Shown: piece after piece, positions 53,818 to 61,516 of the stretch
Position numbering within the stretch: position 1 is the first letter of the stretch
How the letters are laid out: the number at the start of each line of letters is the position of its first letter
Source of the DNA: G963668655 sp963668655
GTDB taxonomy: Bacteria > Myxococcota_A > SURF-8
NCBI GenBank assembly: GCA_963668655.2
Contig: CAXXPQ010000004.1
Coordinates: 1,054,001 to 1,118,000 of the forward strand
DNA length: 64,000 nucleotides
Direction: 5' to 3'
Position numbers and translations under genes: made by a program
Notes under the pieces: model-generated
The model's input: the letters and a program-made list of their open reading frames with translations, nothing else
Databases searched by the model: none
What the model was told of the DNA's origin: nothing

Positions 53818-54924
53818 TCAGTTGCTGGAGACGAATCCCGATCCACCGCGGGTTTTGTTCGCGCCCTTCTTGCCGAAGAAATGAGCGTTGTTCAGGTCCG
53901 TAACGAAACGCACGTCGTAGCCTTTTTCCTGGAGCCGGTTGACGAGCTTCCGATATTGCTCGTCGGTCAGGCGCTGCTGGCCGCCGTGATAAATATCCAC
54001 CACCCACTCGTTGGGAGCGGAATAGGGCTCCATCCAGCGGCGCTGAATGGTGTCGGAAACGATCTCTCCGCTATCGATGTTGACGGCGGCGACTTCGGAA
54101 AACAGGCCGTTTTCCGTGGTGCGCTTGATGTAGAACGTGCTGCACGCCCTGGTGTCCAGAGGCCGGGTCTGGGGGTAGTTCGACACCATGACCTCCACGG
54201 CCCGTACGATGTTCCCCGCCAGATTCCCGGCGGCGGTGACCGCCGCGCCCGTCAGACTGTCGGTCAGCATCCCCGCCGCGATGGGATTGGCCGAAACGCC
54301 CAGCAGATCCGCCAGGTTGGGATCGAACTGGCCGATCACGTAGCGGGAGCCGATGGTCTTCCCGTTCTGATCGGAAAGCACGATCCGCGCCGACGCATAT
54401 CCATAGGGCGCGAAGGTGCGCCGTCCCATGGTGCTGGTGGTCTTGGTGTTGCTCCCCTGGCCGCCGCCGTAGGCGACCATCAGGAATTCCGAGGCATGGG
54501 TGATGCCGTACAGGTGATGCAGTTCCACCTTGAGATTGAGTTTGGCGCTGTCGGCCCCGGCCTTGGTAAGCTTGGCCTTCTGAAAGCTCGTCTGCAAAAG
54601 CTGGCGCATCTCGCCTGTGGGATCCATGGAGTACAGTTCGCCCTCGGGCCGGATGGTGCCTTCCCGCAGGTGCTGGTACCAGATGCCCAGAAACAGGACA
54701 TACTTGAAATCCGGCGTCAGTTCCTCGAACTCGCATTTCGGGCGGACATCCACCACGTCGATCCGGTCGATGGTGATTTTTCGCGGGAAGGTGCGCACTC
54801 TCTTGTCCAGCGGCGCCATGGTCAGACTTCGCTGAATGGGACCGCCGCAGCCGCTGGCCAGCAGCAATCCGATCGAAACGGCCAGAAGAAGAAGAATTCC
54901 GGAAACGGTTTTGCATGGCTTCAT
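53818..54924 (-). CDS. Lipoprotein of unknown function (third of a three-lipoprotein operon)
   Basis: 368 residues; AGGAGAG precedes the ATG. Signal peptide with lipobox ASGC. The mature part begins with RKITIDRIDVVDVRPKCEFEELTPDFKY and has a Gly-rich central hydrophobic segment (NPIAAGMLTDSLTGAAVTAAGNLAG) that could insert in a membrane or pack as a helix. The C-terminus is Lys/Gly-rich. I do not recognise the family. The gene follows two other lipoprotein genes with short gaps, suggesting an envelope complex. Confidence 0.8.
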   Translation of the reverse strand: MKPCKTVSGILLLLAVSIGLLLASGCGGPIQRSLTMAPLDKRVRTFPRKITIDRIDVVDVRPKCEFEELTPDFKYVLFLGIWYQHLREGTIRPEGELYSMDPTGEMRQLLQTSFQKAKLTKAGADSAKLNLKVELHHLYGITHASEFLMVAYGGGQGSNTKTTSTMGRRTFAPYGYASARIVLSDQNGKTIGSRYVIGQFDPNLADLLGVSANPIAAGMLTDSLTGAAVTAAGNLAGNIVRAVEVMVSNYPQTRPLDTRACSTFYIKRTTENGLFSEVAAVNIDSGEIVSDTIQRRWMEPYSAPNEWVVDIYHGGQQRLTDEQYRKLVNRLQEKGYDVRFVTDLNNAHFFGKKGANKTRGGSGFVSSN

Positions 54925-54944
54925 GATACTCTCCTGTCCGGCGT

Positions 54945-55748
54945 TCAGTTTCGGGTGCTGGGCGGTTGCGCGGGGGGAGCCGGTTGCGGCCCCACGGCCG
55001 AATCCATGATGAGTTGGCCGTCCACGTCCAGAATGGGCTCGCCGTCCTCGTTGACGATGGCCACGCCCGGTACGATGCCGCCGTCGAAGTCGTTGTTGAT
55101 TTCCGCGGCCAGACGCTTGGCGACGCGGTTCGCAAGAGCGTAAAGCACGTCTCCCATCCCCCGGCTGATCTTCACCCGGAACTCGGCCGGGAACTCCCGG
55201 ATCTTCCGCCCGTCCTGCTCGTAAATGGAAAACAGGATGTTGGCCCGGGCGCCTTCCTGGAGTTCGGTGGTGGCGAAAGTGTGCAGTTCCAGTTTCTTGA
55301 TGACGCCGTGAACCACCCGGTATTTCTTTTTGTCCGGGTTCTTGCAGCGCATCTCCGGACAGGGCGTATAGTCCTTCCAGACCGGATAGCCGGCTTCCCG
55401 AAGCTTTTTATAAGTGTTCTCGAAGATGGGACGCCCCAGGTCCACGGAGGGCGCATAGGATTGACTGATGGCCTCGGAACGGGGTTTCTCGCCGATGAAA
55501 TGGCCGCCCACGGGAATCCGCCCGTGATTCTCGAAACGCTTGAGAATCAGAACGAATTCGTTGTTCGTCTTGGGATTGTCGATGGGGATTTCCGCCGCCT
55601 CCGGCGCCAGTTCCCAGATGAACTCCGGCTTATGTCCGTGAAACGCGATGGGCGTCTGGCAGGCCGCCAGCGCGAAAAGCAGGCCGAATCCCATCAGCGT
55701 TACGCGCAAAAAGGCCGCCGTTCTCCAGATCGATCGATTTCTTCTCAT
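54945..55748 (-). CDS. Lipoprotein of unknown function (second of three)
   Basis: 267 residues from the ATG at 55748, which overlaps the upstream gene's stop by 4 bp (ATGA). Signal peptide with lipobox ALAAC. Regions include NEFVLILKRFENHGRIPVGGH, GRPIFENTYKKLREAGYPVW, and a C-terminal amphipathic segment (GMGDVLYALANRVAKRLAAEIN). It ends in a Pro-rich tail. The general pattern resembles small periplasmic CsgG/LpoB-like domains, but I would not assign one. Confidence 0.78.
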   Translation of the reverse strand: MRRNRSIWRTAAFLRVTLMGFGLLFALAACQTPIAFHGHKPEFIWELAPEAAEIPIDNPKTNNEFVLILKRFENHGRIPVGGHFIGEKPRSEAISQSYAPSVDLGRPIFENTYKKLREAGYPVWKDYTPCPEMRCKNPDKKKYRVVHGVIKKLELHTFATTELQEGARANILFSIYEQDGRKIREFPAEFRVKISRGMGDVLYALANRVAKRLAAEINNDFDGGIVPGVAIVNEDGEPILDVDGQLIMDSAVGPQPAPPAQPPSTRN

Positions 55749-56068
55749 AGTCCGTACTCCTGAATCATTTCCTCGTTGAAGGAGAATTCCGAGACATTGC
55801 GCCCCACCTGGAGGGTTCGCTCGACATCTTCCGCCGTTACTTGCAGCGTTTGACGGGCGTTGGCGATTCCGGCCTGGGCCTTGGCGCTCTGGACGTTGGC
55901 ACCCTTGGTTTTCACGGTGGCGGTGAAGTGCTGATATCCCTGGGCGGAGCAGAACCAGCCGTTGCCCTTGGGCGGATCGGGGGTTGGGAGCCTTTTGGCG
56001 CAACCGGTGAAGAGCAGAAAGGCCAGGCAGAGAATGCCGATGATAATGGAACGCGCGAAGCCGTTCAT
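55745..56068 (-). CDS. Small lipoprotein (first of three)
   Basis: 107 residues from the ATG at 56068 with GGGAGG. Signal peptide and lipobox LFTGC, then KRLPTPDPPKGNGWFCSAQG and a C-terminal helical stretch with repeated Ala/Gln (AKAQAGIANARQTLQ). It opens the leftward three-lipoprotein operon and overlaps the second gene by 4 bp. Function unknown. Confidence 0.78.
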   Translation of the reverse strand: MNGFARSIIIGILCLAFLLFTGCAKRLPTPDPPKGNGWFCSAQGYQHFTATVKTKGANVQSAKAQAGIANARQTLQVTAEDVERTLQVGRNVSEFSFNEEMIQEYGL

Positions 56069-56343
56069 GGAAATGCCTCCCAATTCGGTGGAAAAAGCCG
56101 GAATTCAATGTTTTTGATTTTGACCTCAAAAAAATCTAGGAAAATTCCATAAGGTTGTCAAGGAAAATATCATTCGGAATTCAATGTAAGCGCCGCTCTA
56201 ACCATAAGAAATAAGATAGGTTTTCTTCCGGACGATGAAATGGATTCCGGAAGAAAGCATTGACGGCTTTCCGCTTCGGGAGTAAGCTTTGCGCCTGTCG
56301 CTTGTTGTGGATTCGGAATCATCTCTCGAAAGGAAACGGGAAC

Positions 56344-56871
56344 ATGGCGGTGTTTCAATTCGACGACCGGGTGCCGGTGATTGGAGACAACTGTTATATC
56401 GCGGAATCGGCCGAAGTGATCGGCAGCGTGACCCTCGGCGCGGGCTGTTACGTGGGCCCGGGAGCGGTGATTCGGGGCGATTACGGCGAAGTCGTGATCG
56501 GGGAAAACACCGGAGTGGAGGAAAACGTGGTGATCCACGCCCGCCCGGACGAACGCTGCTCCATCGGAAACTGGGTGACGCTGGGACACGGCTGCATCGT
56601 TCACAACGCCGCCATGATCCACGACGGAGCGGTCATCGGCATGGGAGCCATCGTCAGCGATTATTCCACCGTGGGAAGCTGGGCCGCCGTGGGCGAGGGC
56701 GCGGTGGTTCGAAACAAGCAGGAAATCCCGGAAGGCGGCATCGCCGTGGGCATTCCGGCCAAGGTCATCGGCGAAACCAGCCAGCAATGGCGCGACACCT
56801 GGAAATACTTCAAGGAAAAATACGTCGATTTCGCCCATACCTATCCCAAGCGACTGAAGCGGCTGAAGTAG
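56344..56871 (+). CDS. Gamma-carbonic-anhydrase-like protein (PaaY/YrdA family)
   Basis: 175 residues from the ATG at 56344 (AAAGGA upstream). Repeated hexapeptides (IAESAEVIGSVTLGAGCYVG; IGENTGVEENVVI; IGNWVTLGHGCIVHNAAMI) build a left-handed beta-helix. Histidines in VIHARPD, LGHGC and VHNAA fit the trimer metal site of gamma-carbonic anhydrases. A C-terminal helix finishes the fold. Members are metal-binding hydratases or PaaY-type thioesterases; activity cannot be told here. Cytoplasmic. Confidence 0.9.
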   Translation: MAVFQFDDRVPVIGDNCYIAESAEVIGSVTLGAGCYVGPGAVIRGDYGEVVIGENTGVEENVVIHARPDERCSIGNWVTLGHGCIVHNAAMIHDGAVIGMGAIVSDYSTVGSWAAVGEGAVVRNKQEIPEGGIAVGIPAKVIGETSQQWRDTWKYFKEKYVDFAHTYPKRLKRLK

Positions 56872-57090
56872 AAAGGGAGGAGGACGGCGGATACTTCGTT
56901 CCCGACGGACGACGGGATTCCATTCCGTTTCATCTCCATTCCACATCTCCGAGAATCTTGCCTCTCGCGCGCCGATGTGCGATTCCCGATCCGATTTTCG
57001 GCGCGTTTTCTTTTTCTTTGCTGGATGAGATTCGGGTGAGAAAACGGTTTGGAATCGAAATCTTTCGTGATGACAAGGAGTTGAGTTGCA

Positions 57091-57259
57091 GGTGGATAAA
57101 AAACCATGTGTTGTGGAAAACCTGTGGAAAACTTTTCGTCCAACGGAAAGATCCGGAGGCGACAATTCGCGGGTACGCATTCAAGTTGCCGGAAATAATG
57201 GAAATTCCGCTATTTATCAACTTATTTTGGAATCGATCCGGATTTGAAGTTTATCCACA
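57091..57259. other. DnaA-box cluster, candidate replication-origin-like site
   Basis: GGTGGATAA (57091-57099), TGTGGAAAA (57112-57120) and TGTGGAAAA (57123-57131) lie in one orientation, 21 and 11 bp apart, and a perfect TTATCCACA (57251-57259) faces them. An AT-rich stretch (about 57181-57240) lies between. Such clusters mark oriC, or DnaA-titrating or DnaA-regulated sites. No dnaA, dnaN or gidA-type genes are adjacent, so oriC is only one option. Confidence 0.5.
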
Positions 57260-57379
57260 TCCGCGAAGGCGAATCTCCAAAGGAGAATCAAGGCCGACCG
57301 GGACGCCCTCCCCGGGGAGACAAAAAGACGCGTCCGGAAAGATAAAGGATATTAAATGGAAAGAGTCCGCGAATTATTC

Positions 57380-57408
57380 TTGACATCCCGCGCCACAAAC
57401 GATAAAAG
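57380..57408 (+). promoter_or_regulatory. Candidate upstream promoter of pal
   Basis: TTGACA (57380-57385), 17-bp spacer, TAAAAG (57403-57408). Confidence 0.5.
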
Positions 57409-57471
57409 CAGGGGAAACCGGCAAATGGAAAAGGGTGGCGCGTCGCCGTCCGTCCATTCGTCTGATTTTGG

Positions 57472-57500
57472 TTGACAGGAACATCGGGATTGGATAGCGT
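57472..57500 (+). promoter_or_regulatory. Candidate proximal promoter of pal
   Basis: TTGACA (57472-57477), 17-bp spacer, TAGCGT (57495-57500), 136 bp upstream of the ATG. Confidence 0.5.
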
Positions 57501-57635
57501 CATGGCTTGCCGGAGCGTCCCGGAGGTTGCGATTCCTTTTTGGAATAAGCGACGGACCGGGTCGGTTGCATGTCATGAACGACGATCGAAATAAAGTTGG
57601 AAAACCTTTTCGGAAAAATGCAGGAGGAGGATGGA

Positions 57636-58298
57636 ATGAAACGAAGGATGAGGGCGAGCGCGATTTCAGTCCTTGCCGGGTTGATCCTGTTCAGCGTGTT
57701 GGCGTTCTCGCTGATCGGTTGCGATGAGGAACCGCCTCCCCCGCTGCCCGAATGCGAAGATACCCTCGACTGCCCGGACGAGCACGTGTGTACGGGTGGA
57801 AAATGCATCAAAAAGGTTACCAAGCCGAAGTACGAGTGCGTCCAGGACGACGATTGCCCCGGCAACAAGATCTGCCAGGACAACAAGTGCAAGTACGAGT
57901 GCGAGGCCGATTCGGACTGCGCCTCCAACGAGACCTGCGAGGGATACCGCTGCACGAAGAAACCGGAATGCAACGTGGTCACGGTTAACTTCGACTTCAA
58001 CGAGTATTATCTCACGTCCGAGGCCCAGCGTTCCCTGCGCGCCAACGCCGAATGCCTGAAGCAGAAGAATCCGGCGCAGATCGTGATCGAGGGCCACTGC
58101 GACGAGCGCGGCTCGATCCAGTACAACCTCTCCCTGGGCCAGAAGCGCGCCCAGGCGGTCCGCGACTTCCTGGTGGACATGGGCATCGAAAAGTCCAAGG
58201 TCAAGGTCATCTCCTACGGCGAGGAACGCCCGGTGGATTACGGCCATGACGAGGATGCCTGGGCCAAAAACCGTCGCGGCGAGACCGTTCTGAAATAA
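57636..58298 (+). CDS. pal: Peptidoglycan-associated lipoprotein Pal with Cys-rich insert
   Basis: 220 residues from the ATG at 57636 (GGAGGAGG upstream). Lipobox SLIGC at Cys29, then a Pro-rich stretch. Residues ~40-108 hold three DC-x(4,5)-C-x(4)-C repeats (DCPDEHVCTGGKC, DCPGNKICQDNKC, DCASNETCEGYRC). Residues ~113-218 are a standard OmpA-like peptidoglycan-binding domain (VNFDFNEYYL, EGHCDERGSIQYNLSLGQKR). Pal anchors the outer membrane to the cell wall with Tol proteins. The cysteine repeats between lipid anchor and OmpA domain are not part of classical Pal. Only cpoB follows; tolQRAB are not here. Confidence 0.92.
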   Translation: MKRRMRASAISVLAGLILFSVLAFSLIGCDEEPPPPLPECEDTLDCPDEHVCTGGKCIKKVTKPKYECVQDDDCPGNKICQDNKCKYECEADSDCASNETCEGYRCTKKPECNVVTVNFDFNEYYLTSEAQRSLRANAECLKQKNPAQIVIEGHCDERGSIQYNLSLGQKRAQAVRDFLVDMGIEKSKVKVISYGEERPVDYGHDEDAWAKNRRGETVLK

Positions 58299-58325
58299 CC
58301 GCCGACAAGTGCGAGACGTATCGGA

Positions 58326-58366
58326 ATGCCCCTTTCCGCCCGTTCGGAAAGGGGCATCCCTTTTTT
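58326..58366 (+). terminator. Strong terminator between pal and cpoB
   Basis: ATGCCCCTTTCCG (58326-58338) pairs perfectly with CGGAAAGGGGCAT (58345-58357), followed by CCC and six T. It ends just upstream of the cpoB ribosome site, so only part of pal transcription would continue into cpoB. Confidence 0.93.
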
Positions 58367-58379
58367 CGGGAGAGCTTCG

Positions 58380-59222
58380 ATGAGAGGACTTCGGGCAAAA
58401 GCGGCATTCTGGACGGTTCTGGCCGGGCTGTGTTTCGGCGGCTGCGTGACCCAGACCGAAGGCGAGCGCATGCGCGAGGATATTTTTTCGCTGAAGACCC
58501 AGACCGAAACCCTGCACGCCATGACCACCCGACACATGGAGGAAACCCGCATCACCTTGCAGGACATCCGCCGGGATCTGGACAAACTGCTTCAGACCAG
58601 CCAGGTTTCCAAGGCCTCGGGACGGGTGCAGATCGACACGCTTCGGGAGGAACTGAATCGCCTGAACGGCATGATCGAGCAGAACGGGTACGATCTTCAC
58701 CAGACCGGACAGAAAATACAAAAGGATCTGGACTCTCTGCGGACGCGGATTTCCGTCATCGAGGCCAAGGCGGGCATCGAACCGCCCGGAAGCCAGCAGG
58801 CCAAAACCGAACAGGCCATCGCCGCGGAACCCGCGCAGACGCTGCCCGAGACGCCGGCCGATTTCTACAAGCACGCAAAGAATCTGATTTCCTCGCGTAA
58901 AGACATCGTGGAAGGCCGACGGCTGCTGGCCATGTTTCTTAAAAAATGGCCGAAGGACAAGAGCGCCGACAACGCCCAGTACTGGATCGGCGAAAGCTAC
59001 TTCATGACGAAGAAGTACGACGGCGCGGTGCTGGCCTTCCAGAAGGTGGTGGACAATTATCCGAAAACGGACAGCGTGGACGACGCCCTGTTCATGCTGG
59101 GCGAATGCTTTCGCATGCTCGACCTGAAGGACAACGCCCGCCCGTTCTACGAGGAAGTCATCGCCAAATATCCCAAAACGCGTTCGGCGGAAAAGGCGCG
59201 CAAGGCGCTGAAGAAACTCTGA
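58380..59222 (+). CDS. cpoB: Tol-Pal system protein CpoB (YbgF)
   Basis: 280 residues from the ATG at 58380 (GGGAGAG upstream). Signal region with a possible lipobox FGGC. Residues ~25-125 form a coiled coil (regular Leu/Met heptads such as HMEETRITLQDIRRDL), then an Ala/Pro/Glu linker, then TPR repeats (~160-280: DFYKHAKNLISSRKDIVEG, AQYWIGESYFMTKKYDGAV, YPKTRSAEKARKALKKL). The coiled-coil plus TPR order is CpoB. It links Tol-Pal to outer-membrane constriction and peptidoglycan synthesis. Confidence 0.9.
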   Translation: MRGLRAKAAFWTVLAGLCFGGCVTQTEGERMREDIFSLKTQTETLHAMTTRHMEETRITLQDIRRDLDKLLQTSQVSKASGRVQIDTLREELNRLNGMIEQNGYDLHQTGQKIQKDLDSLRTRISVIEAKAGIEPPGSQQAKTEQAIAAEPAQTLPETPADFYKHAKNLISSRKDIVEGRRLLAMFLKKWPKDKSADNAQYWIGESYFMTKKYDGAVLAFQKVVDNYPKTDSVDDALFMLGECFRMLDLKDNARPFYEEVIAKYPKTRSAEKARKALKKL

Positions 59223-59308
59223 CCGCCGTCCTCCGGTTTTTCTCTCCCGCCCCGGCGCGATTCCGCCGGTCCCCGCGAACGACCCGCATCCGGAAACGAA
59301 AATAATGG

Positions 59309-59336
59309 TTGTTTTTTCGATAAAAACCGGTATCTT
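59309..59336 (+). promoter_or_regulatory. Candidate promoter of the S1-domain gene
   Basis: TTGTTT (59309-59314), 16-bp spacer, TATCTT (59331-59336). Confidence 0.45.
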
Positions 59337-59409
59337 CAGGCACTGAAAAAATCGAGGCGCGGCCGGGGCGCGCTTCATCCGTACGAGAACACGCGAGAAA
59401 GACGAAAAA

Positions 59410-61041
59410 ATGACGAAGGAAATCAACGAACAGTCCGAATCCGATTTCGAACAGCTTCTGAACGAGTCCTCGTGGACTCCCGGCGACGTATACATCCGCC
59501 CCGGCGACGACGTGCGGGGAACGGTGGTGCAGATTTCCGGAGAGCAGGTGTTCATCGATTACGGCGGCAAGGCCGAGGGATGGGCCGAGACGGCCGAATT
59601 CACGGGCGAGGACGGAACGATCTCCATCAAGATCGGGGACGAAGTGACCCTGAAATGCCTGGAATACGGGCGCAGCGGGGCGCACCTCGGCACGCGGCTT
59701 CGGGAAAGCTCCGCCGACGGCGCGGGAATGTCCGCCCTGGAGGACGCCTATGAAAACGGCCTGGCGGTGGACGGCCTGGTGAAAGCCACCAACAAAGGCG
59801 GTTTCGAGGTGGAAACCATGGGCGTGCGCGCCTTCTGCCCCGTCAGCCAGATCGACATTCATTACTGCGAGGAGCCGGAAAGCTTCGTGGAGCAGACGCT
59901 CTCCTTCCGCATCATGGAGTTCGACCGGGACGACAAGCGCGTGGTGCTGAGCCGCCGGGCGCTTCTGGAAGAGGAACGCGAGAAGGAAGCCGAGGCCACC
60001 CGGCAACGGCTGGAGACGGGCGAAAACTTCACGGGCGTGGTGCGCAAACTCATGCCCTACGGCGCGTTCGTCGATTTCGGCGGCCTGGAGGGCTTCGTGC
60101 ACGTTTCGGAAGTGGCTCACGAGCGCATCGAGGATCCGGCCGAGAAGCTTTCGCCCGGCCAGACGGTGGACGTTCAGGTGATTTCCATCAAGACGGACGA
60201 GAAAGGCAAGGAGCGCATCGGGCTGTCCATCCGCGCCCTGATCCCGGATCCCTGGGAAACCGGGCTGCCCTTCGGGCCGGGGGACACGGTTTCCGGCGTG
60301 GTGCGCAACATTCAGGACTACGGCGCGTTCGTGGAGGTGGCTCCGGGCGTGGAGGGACTGCTGCACATTTCGGAGATCGCCCGGGAACGCATCGGCCATC
60401 CGTCGGAACGGCTGACCAAGGGAGAAGTCATTGATGTCTACATCAAGGATCTGGACACGGAACGGCGGCGGGTGCTGCTGTCGCTGCGGGCTCTTCTGGC
60501 TCCGCCCGTGGAAGCCGAGGCCGCCGTGGACTCCTCGGAATCCCGCAGCGGAAACGTGATCCGACGCCGCAAGGCCGAAAACGCGCCCGCCTCCGAGACG
60601 AAGGATGCGCCCGAAGCGTCCGCCTCCGAACAATGGGCGGACGCCGGGATCCACTCGGAAAGCGACGAAACGGACGCGAAAGCACCCGTGATCCGCACGC
60701 CGAAAATCGGCCTGGTCACCACGGGAACGGTGGGAGCCGTGATGCCCTACGGCCTGTTCGTGGATCTGCCGGAACTGGGCCCCAAAGCCCGGGGGTTGCT
60801 GCACATCAGCGAACTCAGCGCGCGGGAAGGCGAAGATCCGCCCCGGGACATCCAGGAAGGCGACGCCATGGAGGTGGAAATCATCCGCATCGACGAACGC
60901 GGGCGGCTGGCCCTGAGTCACCGCTCGGTGCTGCTTCGCCGGGAACGGGAGGAAGTGGCCCGGGTGCAGGAAAAGATGCAGGGCAACGCCAAAATGGGCA
61001 CCCTGGGAGATCTGTTCAAGAACATCAAATTGGACAAATAA
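59410..61041 (+). CDS. S1 RNA-binding domain protein (RpsA-like)
   Basis: 543 residues; ribosome site weak, as is common for S1 genes. Four clear OB-fold S1 modules and one more degenerate: ~30-100 (GDDVRGTVVQISGEQVFIDYG), ~120-185 (degenerate), ~205-275 (GVVRKLMPYGAFVDFGGLEG), ~290-360 (GVVRNIQDYGAFVEVAPGVEG), then an acidic Glu/Ser/Ala linker and ~440-510 (GTVGAVMPYGLFVDLPELG). It binds mRNA and may serve as ribosomal protein S1 or a parallel RNA-binding protein. Fewer and more spread modules than the six-domain E. coli S1, so rpsA is not certain. Confidence 0.85.
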   Translation: MTKEINEQSESDFEQLLNESSWTPGDVYIRPGDDVRGTVVQISGEQVFIDYGGKAEGWAETAEFTGEDGTISIKIGDEVTLKCLEYGRSGAHLGTRLRESSADGAGMSALEDAYENGLAVDGLVKATNKGGFEVETMGVRAFCPVSQIDIHYCEEPESFVEQTLSFRIMEFDRDDKRVVLSRRALLEEEREKEAEATRQRLETGENFTGVVRKLMPYGAFVDFGGLEGFVHVSEVAHERIEDPAEKLSPGQTVDVQVISIKTDEKGKERIGLSIRALIPDPWETGLPFGPGDTVSGVVRNIQDYGAFVEVAPGVEGLLHISEIARERIGHPSERLTKGEVIDVYIKDLDTERRRVLLSLRALLAPPVEAEAAVDSSESRSGNVIRRRKAENAPASETKDAPEASASEQWADAGIHSESDETDAKAPVIRTPKIGLVTTGTVGAVMPYGLFVDLPELGPKARGLLHISELSAREGEDPPRDIQEGDAMEVEIIRIDERGRLALSHRSVLLRREREEVARVQEKMQGNAKMGTLGDLFKNIKLDK

Positions 61042-61081
61042 GGCGATTCGCTCGCGACGTTAACCGACCGGGGAGGAAACC

Positions 61082-61477
61082 ATGGAATTCATTCGACGCC
61101 TTCTGGGCCTCTGCCGAACGCCGCTGCCGGAGAATCCGGAATGCTGGACGTTCGCGAACGGCGTGCTGGAAGTGAATCTCGAAAGGGCTCCCGAACTTCG
61201 GAACCCGGGCGGCGCCTTGCGTCTGGAGGGGAAGGCCCTGCCCCAACGTGTGCTGGTGGTGCGGGACGAGGACGGAGGGTACATCGCGTTCCGGAACGCC
61301 TGCTCCCACGCCGGCCGCCGCCTGGATCCGCTTTCGAACGGGCGGGTGCAGTGTTGCTCGGTGGGAAAATCCACCTTCGAACGGGACGGCCACCGGATCT
61401 CCGGCTCGGCCAAGAAGGACATCACGGTCTATCCCGTGGAACGTCAGGACGATCGCCTGCGCATCCCCCTGAATTGA
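61082..61477 (+). CDS. Rieske-like 2Fe-2S protein with altered second motif
   Basis: 131 residues with GGGGAGGAAA before the ATG. The first Rieske motif is intact (CSHAGRRLD: Cys74, His76). The second should read C-P-x-H-G-x-x-F but is C92-S-V-G-K-S-T-F, preceded by another cysteine (Cys91). The second histidine ligand is therefore missing, replaced by Gly. The remaining candidate ligands are Cys74, His76, Cys91 and Cys92, a three-Cys/one-His set. The protein is small, soluble and has no transmembrane anchor. It may still bind a cluster in another geometry, or have lost it. Confidence 0.75.
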   Translation: MEFIRRLLGLCRTPLPENPECWTFANGVLEVNLERAPELRNPGGALRLEGKALPQRVLVVRDEDGGYIAFRNACSHAGRRLDPLSNGRVQCCSVGKSTFERDGHRISGSAKKDITVYPVERQDDRLRIPLN

Positions 61478-61488
61478 CGTAGGAAATC

Positions 61489-61516
61489 GGTGGAGGCAGC
61501 CCTTCACGCCTCCACC
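61489..61516. terminator. Hairpin at the convergent Rieske/Fe-S ends
   Basis: GGTGGAGGC (61489-61497) and GCCTCCACC (61508-61516) form a 9-bp perfect stem between the convergent genes; its right arm covers the last codons of the Fe-S protein. There is no T-run, so termination is not certain. Confidence 0.5.

Larger units (their letters stand above)
56872..57635. other. 764-bp intergenic region with DnaA-box cluster
   Basis: No gene. It is more AT-rich than its surroundings, holds four DnaA-box-like 9-mers (57091-57259) and two candidate promoters toward pal (57380-57408, 57472-57500). Confidence 0.6.
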
